From NCBI GenBank assembly GCA_041306005.1, contig JBFYKJ010000113.1:1-18609 (forward strand): a DNA stretch of 18,609 nt. The letters are read 5' to 3'. How positions within the stretch are numbered: position 1 is the stretch's first letter; every line of letters starts with the position of its first letter. Below the pieces are notes generated by a model. It was not told where the DNA came from. It saw only the letters and a program-made list of their open reading frames with translations, and did no database searches. The stretch is from JBFYKJ01 sp041306005 (GTDB lineage Archaea > Altiarchaeota > Altiarchaeia > JAFGQM01). Shown here one piece after another: positions 16,201-18,609 of this stretch. The position numbers were made by a program, and so were the translations under genes.

Positions 16201-18609
16201 CCCGCCGCGAGCGTGACTATAAACCCATTTAACACGAGCTACGGCACGGGCACGGAGGCAGGCACAAAGAACGTCACCTGGGACGCGGACCCGCCGCACA
16301 AGCTGGTGGAGCATCTCGAATACGGCGACGAGGTCAAGCTGTGGTACGTCGTCGATTACGACGACTGCGTCTCAAGCTCGAACAACGCGACGTTCTACGG
16401 CAACGTCCAGGGCACGAACAAGGAGGTGTTCCTGGTGAACAAGTTCAACACATTCGGCTACTCATCTCCCATGGAGCTGAACTGGACGTGGCCTGAGATA
16501 AACTCCACGTCCAACGATTCCGCAATCAACGTCTCTGTTGCCGCCGACCGCGACCTCTCGGCCTGCAGGCTGAACATATCCGGCGACATCTACCCGATGC
16601 AGCAGAACGGCTCGAGGGGCTATTATTTCGAGTGGGCCCCGCCGGCAAACGGCAACTACACGCTCAACGCCTGGTGCAACGACACCTGCAATGACACGGG
16701 CTACACGACGGACGCCTGGTACGAGCTGAAGACCGGCTATCTGCTCGTCAACCTGACCGGCTGCTACTCGGCGACGCTCTGGAACGAGACAGTGTATGTC
16801 AACGTCACTCCTCAGTCGGGCCTAAAGCGCGTAATAATCTACGACAATTGCAACAACAGGAACATATCCGACATGTGGATAAACTTCACAGGCGACGTCG
16901 ACTTTGAGAACGTGACGATAGAGGACTCGAACACGACCTACTGCACGTTTGTCTACAACGCAACTCTCGTGCCGGAGGTCGTCAACATTTCACTCCTTGT
17001 CAGGCGGGCGATAACCTCAAACAAGGTGTTCGCATGCGACAACATCACCCATATGGGCGACCTGAACTGGTCGTGCGACGGCAAGTACGAGCTGTCGGTC
17101 AACCAGACCTCCCACAACATGACGCTCGACGTCGTGGAGCGCGGCGGGGTGTACTACTACCGGCTATATTCCGCAGGCGACGTGGGCTTCTGCCCGTCGT
17201 TGATGCTCCGGGACCTCGGGTCGTCAGAGATAAACCGGACTCTGAGGGTCATCGGCCAGGACATGGATGCGGGATGGGTGGACGTAGCCGCGGACATAAA
17301 CGGCAGCATCGCGACTAACGGGACCGGAAGGGTGCTCGGCGTGACATTCAACCACTTGGACATAACGTCCAACATGACGCTCTACATAGACCCGTATTTC
17401 AACAACACGGGCTTTGACGACAACGAGTCTATTTACTACTCGAACTTCTACGGCATAGAGATGCACGACATAAACTTCACCTCGGCGAACATAACCGTAA
17501 ACACTACGCTCGATGTCGATTACCTATGGAAGTGCGACCGGTACAACTTCACCGCCCGCGAGTGCATGGACAACTGCAGCATCGCGAACAACACGTGCAA
17601 CGTGACATGGGCTTATGTGAAGAACATAACCGCGGGTGTTTACAACATAACAATAACCCCCGGCGATCCCGTCTTCCTTGAGACCAACGACGTTGCTGAC
17701 ACCTATGTCTACGAGCAGAACAAGAACACCAACTACGGCGCACAGACCTATCTCTCTATACAGAACCGGGCCGCCAGGAACGCATACAGCTACATACGGT
17801 TTGATAACCTCACGGGGATACCTGCAAACAGTGTTATCGAGAGCGCATACGCTTGTTTCTATTACTACTCCCAGACCGGCGCCGGGGCCAGGAACACGGA
17901 CATATATCATGTTTATGACGACACTTGGGATGGGCAGACCGAGGCGTCAATGACCTGGAACAACCAGGTGTGCGGAACCGGGTTTGACGACGCCGCCGAT
18001 TGCAACCTGACCGCCGCCAGTACGATGTCTCTGGACGACACCCCCGGAGAATGGGTGTGTTGGAATGTGACTATCGCCGTGCGAAAGGACTACAACGCGA
18101 ACGATGATTTGATAAGCTTTGCCCTGCGCGACCCAGCGGCGCCTACGGGAACGACCTATGAGGAAAGGCTTTACTCAAGGAACTATGCGGACCCGGCCTA
18201 CTGGCCGTACTTGAATATAACCTACTCCAAGAAGGAATTGTACCTTGACTGGAACTGGAGCGACATAAACTCAAGCATTTGCTATAACACTACTTATATA
18301 TGCGTCAATTCCAGCAAGTCAATAAACTGCACCCTGCACCTGCCGAACGGCTCGGACATAGCCAACGCCACAAAATCGACCAACGTCTGCTGGACGGCCG
18401 CCTTCCCGGATGGCAACAACTCGCCAATCAACGTGTCCTGCGAGGACAAGTTCGGGACATGGAATATCACCTCTAACGCATGGCTCTACGTCGACACCAC
18501 CTCGCCGCAAATCAACTGGACATGGGCCCGCAACATCACAGGAACAGACGACTACTTCAACGTCAGCATAATCGCCAACGAGGACCTCTTATCCTGCACC
18601 CTGAACATC
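10270..18609 (+). CDS. Giant secreted multi-domain surface protein, C-terminus outside window
   Basis: I translated this frame by eye: 2,780 codons without a stop, still open at the last base. Residues 1-21 form a signal peptide (hydrophobic core, AYA cleavage site). Order of parts: two Ig/macroglobulin-like domains (about 47-247), an acidic linker (248-294), a region ending in FDYIVDP (298-520), a beta-sandwich (531-674), an Ig-like domain (678-764), a CBM9/DOMON-like domain (781-994), three repeats with Asp-rich loops (1006-1344), another Ig-like domain (1347-1444), then modules here named A and B interspersed with a carboxypeptidase-regulatory-like domain (about 1709-1797) and unassigned regions, and a CBM96/DNRLRE-like domain (2471-2656). 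N-x-S/T sites are very frequent, suggesting heavy N-glycosylation. Likely a surface, adhesion or S-layer-associated protein. The anchor and total length are unknown. The long minus-strand frames over it are shadows. Confidence 0.9.
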   Translation, partial: MGGKIVLVATAVCFLLTIAYALESLPYVPLLNSTMAALGIAPPNITDPCNFSDYCLYTDAANYTLGQQVNITVRAPANATSNLTLMTPSWELFMLTSEANGSFSTLFTPREAGLYRLASFFMPPSRLPTILDANFSVGLGGNASLSTVFGLGSSEDNGSSNGTEPGSITTDKQEYLIGEEVGISLSLPAGTPCNLTVLTPSGEAVWLSSVQAESFSMSYAVEEPGEYSVSCGNSSAVPGVNFTVMAGVEAPEANATEETPEEASMEVAGADGSAEDAMLMTDEANNSEVIPSHGPVKKIVFRGLDKSKGLKLGLDEVPAEQFKGTNFARVYAIDPTGLQFDNATVTVVAVGSELQKCAEWDFAARECMGSWMKLMDITPGEEYTFTLTPDDPGFAEVIPITKAVHLDSSRQVISDIYSEVKEQDGVWSEEIPDGDYVRVTFSKELTSENDITVYARNPSGEGATIEVYLEGSSEKIAEFPAIVGEGYYKIYLTGLAEPSAIFDLKVVGGPVEFDYIVDPTAYYDPSSTVSVGTWICVGTDCGTGQYHAVLDDGVRQPTAPSTASDYIYDANPGTSEIQFPAVTQTNINSITMWIYCQTGTNAQINLARLQNNGADVATLLVDVNSAAAWRSLTWSSPTGIGTLTAEFTWKKSGGGASTEARVYAAYLAVDYIASPTSTHPPDQTVELGNTTNITWVLYSGGSPGAYYYVERNGTLFAGPYAWIDGQQAMVIPNTNVLGRWNYTIYFNDTAGRSGNDSVIINVTDTPPDCSELSPEELEAGPTLSNITINGNFDDWAPALADIDNTATDKTVLTGDLDAPRIMSNSDRDLTLFAFTWDDDYMYFLFRRVSTSMRQVNAIVYLDYGLDGYMNSTDRVLKFFWQGSNRQYNYDIYDYIPANLTGAGDWMGGDGYVMPGTITNGVRIETGILGGSPDGLLLETRANWTQLSGGTIRPFLMKITFAQGSGTALPGQVIDNDNSGQVSSDYSRFLFRPNRYGTGLNGTRVCYTHELLNCGVSNETFTLLSNSSSGYPTRLYYPNGSLILDTNSDGKPDVSLAVHEYTAVIVCINISASPASGTDVTTVTAIPSVDPASQKNVTDTTSFGYITISPPERLLYTAARTNVTTTYTVTNLEPYSDVIEITNSSAAGWMTWVYFPNGTQITDTDGDGHRDLGNVSTNQQVVITVMISVPTGTASGTSDITTIRINSSVTPTLTAYSIANVTVMDRLKLYPNYNRSVAAGESTYYYMTLEYFWNASDTIDITYTSLLGWATQLLGPDLVTPLADSDSDTKPDTGVLPAFGSTYNFYVRVTVPSSVSPTAVELTTLVANTSKTPYLAKSAILNTTPILVLTYNDSAHTQLDQYFLQGETVYSRGFGLLGVAQVYFVWIDPLGASMRMSQNITVSGYTANDTFPTNLTSVGGNWTLIMYNSATDAELDRTWFYVQDVTPPVIYWTWLRNITSSDNTTNVSVAGNDALANCSLTINGTNYIMFTDWSNVSSYQWNISANGNYTLQARCNDTSGNTGYTTYAWYNLYIRPFSIDWNSTVNTTYCSSPAQVCVNLSEVGNCTLNVNGVPDPAPGYGTRICWNATLPNNNNTVYARCEDLTSRHASTGNAWLAVNATPPTVSWAWPVNRTDVDNRFNVTVSANVPVASCRVNISGTVSQMVQNGSTNIYYYTWDVPEGNQTLVAWCNDSCNNTGYTTEAWYKLRRCRVMGSVTDAYDSQVPSLVSIHLAGSPTPLSTDNDGQNYDFSVECDKLYDFSIEPTPGLGNFNSAVMKNLLVNRTITYDPLDIEDSPEDTSLMDAPEFVLNWTEAVAWTPNSTLNYSSISVNFTYDGAGQLAAYKCSSWNYTSRNCTDDLWTYLGDVPAGLRVYNRTYAPGDPANGIANKPIIMAWLMVYNVTGLSEANRATGGTLIGTYYNGSQVNFTSPGSYRIEVHLNNSDNNTNGILRDPVYHNNIPEELVVDMLGADAPNITDIPAASVTINPFNTSYGTGTEAGTKNVTWDADPPHKLVEHLEYGDEVKLWYVVDYDDCVSSSNNATFYGNVQGTNKEVFLVNKFNTFGYSSPMELNWTWPEINSTSNDSAINVSVAADRDLSACRLNISGDIYPMQQNGSRGYYFEWAPPANGNYTLNAWCNDTCNDTGYTTDAWYELKTGYLLVNLTGCYSATLWNETVYVNVTPQSGLKRVIIYDNCNNRNISDMWINFTGDVDFENVTIEDSNTTYCTFVYNATLVPEVVNISLLVRRAITSNKVFACDNITHMGDLNWSCDGKYELSVNQTSHNMTLDVVERGGVYYYRLYSAGDVGFCPSLMLRDLGSSEINRTLRVIGQDMDAGWVDVAADINGSIATNGTGRVLGVTFNHLDITSNMTLYIDPYFNNTGFDDNESIYYSNFYGIEMHDINFTSANITVNTTLDVDYLWKCDRYNFTARECMDNCSIANNTCNVTWAYVKNITAGVYNITITPGDPVFLETNDVADTYVYEQNKNTNYGAQTYLSIQNRAARNAYSYIRFDNLTGIPANSVIESAYACFYYYSQTGAGARNTDIYHVYDDTWDGQTEASMTWNNQVCGTGFDDAADCNLTAASTMSLDDTPGEWVCWNVTIAVRKDYNANDDLISFALRDPAAPTGTTYEERLYSRNYADPAYWPYLNITYSKKELYLDWNWSDINSSICYNTTYICVNSSKSINCTLHLPNGSDIANATKSTNVCWTAAFPDGNNSPINVSCEDKFGTWNITSNAWLYVDTTSPQINWTWARNITGTDDYFNVSIIANEDLLSCTLNI
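11338..11370 (+). repeat. Cys-x9-Cys motif, copy 1 in the surface protein
   Basis: Encodes CAEWDFAAREC. The same pattern, C-x2-(W/Y)-(D/N)-(F/Y)-(A/T)-(A/S)-R-(E/N)-C, occurs at 15799-15831 and 17533-17565. Copies 1 and 3 are followed by an I-T-x-G turn and a strand ending TP-x-DP. Confidence 0.75.
12610..13250 (+). other. CBM9/DOMON-like domain in the surface protein
   Basis: The domain opens with INGNFDDWAP, alternates D-rich turns and strands, and has WDDDYMYFLF where CBM9-like domains have a D-x-x-LYF strand. A later DYGLDGYMNSTD turn could bind calcium. This fold commonly binds sugars or haem. The assignment is by motif only. Confidence 0.5.
13285..14300 (+). repeat. Three tandem beta-repeats with Asp-rich loops
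   Basis: Three units of about 110 residues each carry one Asp-rich loop: DTNSDGKPD, DTDGDGHRD and DSDSDTKPD. Each has a following strand pattern V-x-I/V-x-V-x-(V/A)-P. The loops resemble thrombospondin type 3 or dockerin-type calcium sites. The units resemble NEW3/CARDB-like extracellular modules. Confidence 0.6.
14605..14865 (+). repeat. A module, copy 1
   Basis: Starts PPVIYWTWLRNITSSD and ends CNDT...NTGYTTYAWYNL. Two conserved Cys (in NCSL and RCNDT) could form a disulfide across the sandwich. Confidence 0.7.
14878..15126 (+). repeat. B module, copy 1
   Basis: Starts IDWNSTVN and ends TGNAWLAV. Its five Cys, in the order C, CVN, NCTL, CW and CED, match the second B copy at 18238-18510. 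Confidence 0.7.
15127..15390 (+). repeat. A module, copy 2
   Basis: Starts PPTVSWAWPVNRTD and ends CNDSCNNTGYTTEAWYKL. Follows B copy 1 directly. Confidence 0.7.
15799..15831 (+). repeat. Cys-x9-Cys motif, copy 2 in the surface protein
   Basis: Encodes CSSWNYTSRNC, in an otherwise unassigned region with a following W-x-Y-L-G-D-V-P-A-G turn. Confidence 0.7.
16462..16737 (+). repeat. A module, copy 3
   Basis: Starts SSPMELNWTWPEINSTSND and ends CNDTCNDTGYTTDAWYEL. It shares an ACACGGGCTACACGAC nucleotide stretch with copies 1 and 2. Confidence 0.7.
17533..17565 (+). repeat. Cys-x9-Cys motif, copy 3 in the surface protein
   Basis: Encodes CDRYNFTAREC and leads through an NITAG turn straight into the CBM96/DNRLRE-like domain. 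Confidence 0.75.
17680..18237 (+). other. CBM96/DNRLRE-like domain in the surface protein
   Basis: The domain has the typical opening DTYVYEQNKNTNYGAQTYLSI, the strand YIRFDNLTGIPANSVIESAYACFYYY, and the later DDTWDGQTEASMTWNNQ and NDDLISFALRDP segments. Domains of this type sit in archaeal surface proteins and polysaccharide-active enzymes, and some bind polysaccharide. No catalytic domain is visible next to it. Confidence 0.75.
18238..18510 (+). repeat. B module, copy 2
   Basis: Starts YLDWNWSDINSS and ends TSNAWLYV. The Cys order matches B copy 1. Confidence 0.7.
18511..18609 (+). repeat. A module, copy 4, cut by the window edge
   Basis: Starts SPQINWTWARNITGTDD and continues with NVSIIANEDLLSCTLNI, matching the first third of the A module. 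The rest lies beyond the window, so the array continues. Confidence 0.7.

Overview
The window is archaeal. It encodes a transcription factor B (TFB), an XPD-type iron-sulfur helicase, a DUF2070 membrane protein and a DUF5679-like zinc ribbon. Several genes start about 26-28 bases after a TATA-like box, which is the spacing of leaderless archaeal transcripts. The DNA is GC-rich. The DUF5679-like gene and the secreted protein with FDYIVDP and Cys-x9-Cys motifs resemble proteins I associate with DPANN-type archaea (Micrarchaeota or Diapherotrites-like). That placement is an inference, because no rRNA or other phylogenetic marker was analysed.

Left part (1-2500): the 3' end of a small zinc-ribbon gene with a T-rich terminator, a spacer with a 58-base inverted repeat, two plus-strand orphan genes (285 aa, membrane-anchored; 161 aa), and a minus-strand orphan (228 aa) with an AbrB/MraZ-like head and a basic Pro/Gly/Arg/Lys-rich tail. 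Middle part (2500-7115): a plus-strand group of DUF2070, XPD-like helicase and a 167-aa orphan. The genes overlap by 13 and 23 bases. DUF2070 and the helicase both carry short in-frame tandem duplications. Next part (7140-10075, minus strand): a two-CBS-domain protein lies just upstream of a CPA-type cation/proton antiporter and probably forms an operon with it. tfb follows, with its own promoter and a roughly 120-base leader holding three hairpins and an 18-codon reading frame.

Right part (10270-18609): one uninterrupted reading frame of 2,780 codons that runs off the window. It has a signal peptide, very many N-x-S/T sites, and a mosaic of beta-sandwich modules. These include a CBM9/DOMON-like domain, three repeats with Asp-rich calcium-type loops, a CBM96/DNRLRE-like domain, and two kinds of Cys-bearing module (here called A and B) that recur along the chain. 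It is most likely a secreted, N-glycosylated surface or S-layer-like protein. This gene is where the window holds the most undescribed structure.

No mobile element, CRISPR array, rRNA or convincing tRNA was seen. There is no gene-free stretch longer than about 220 bases; the larger spacers are described as their own entries. All calls come from reading the sequence only.
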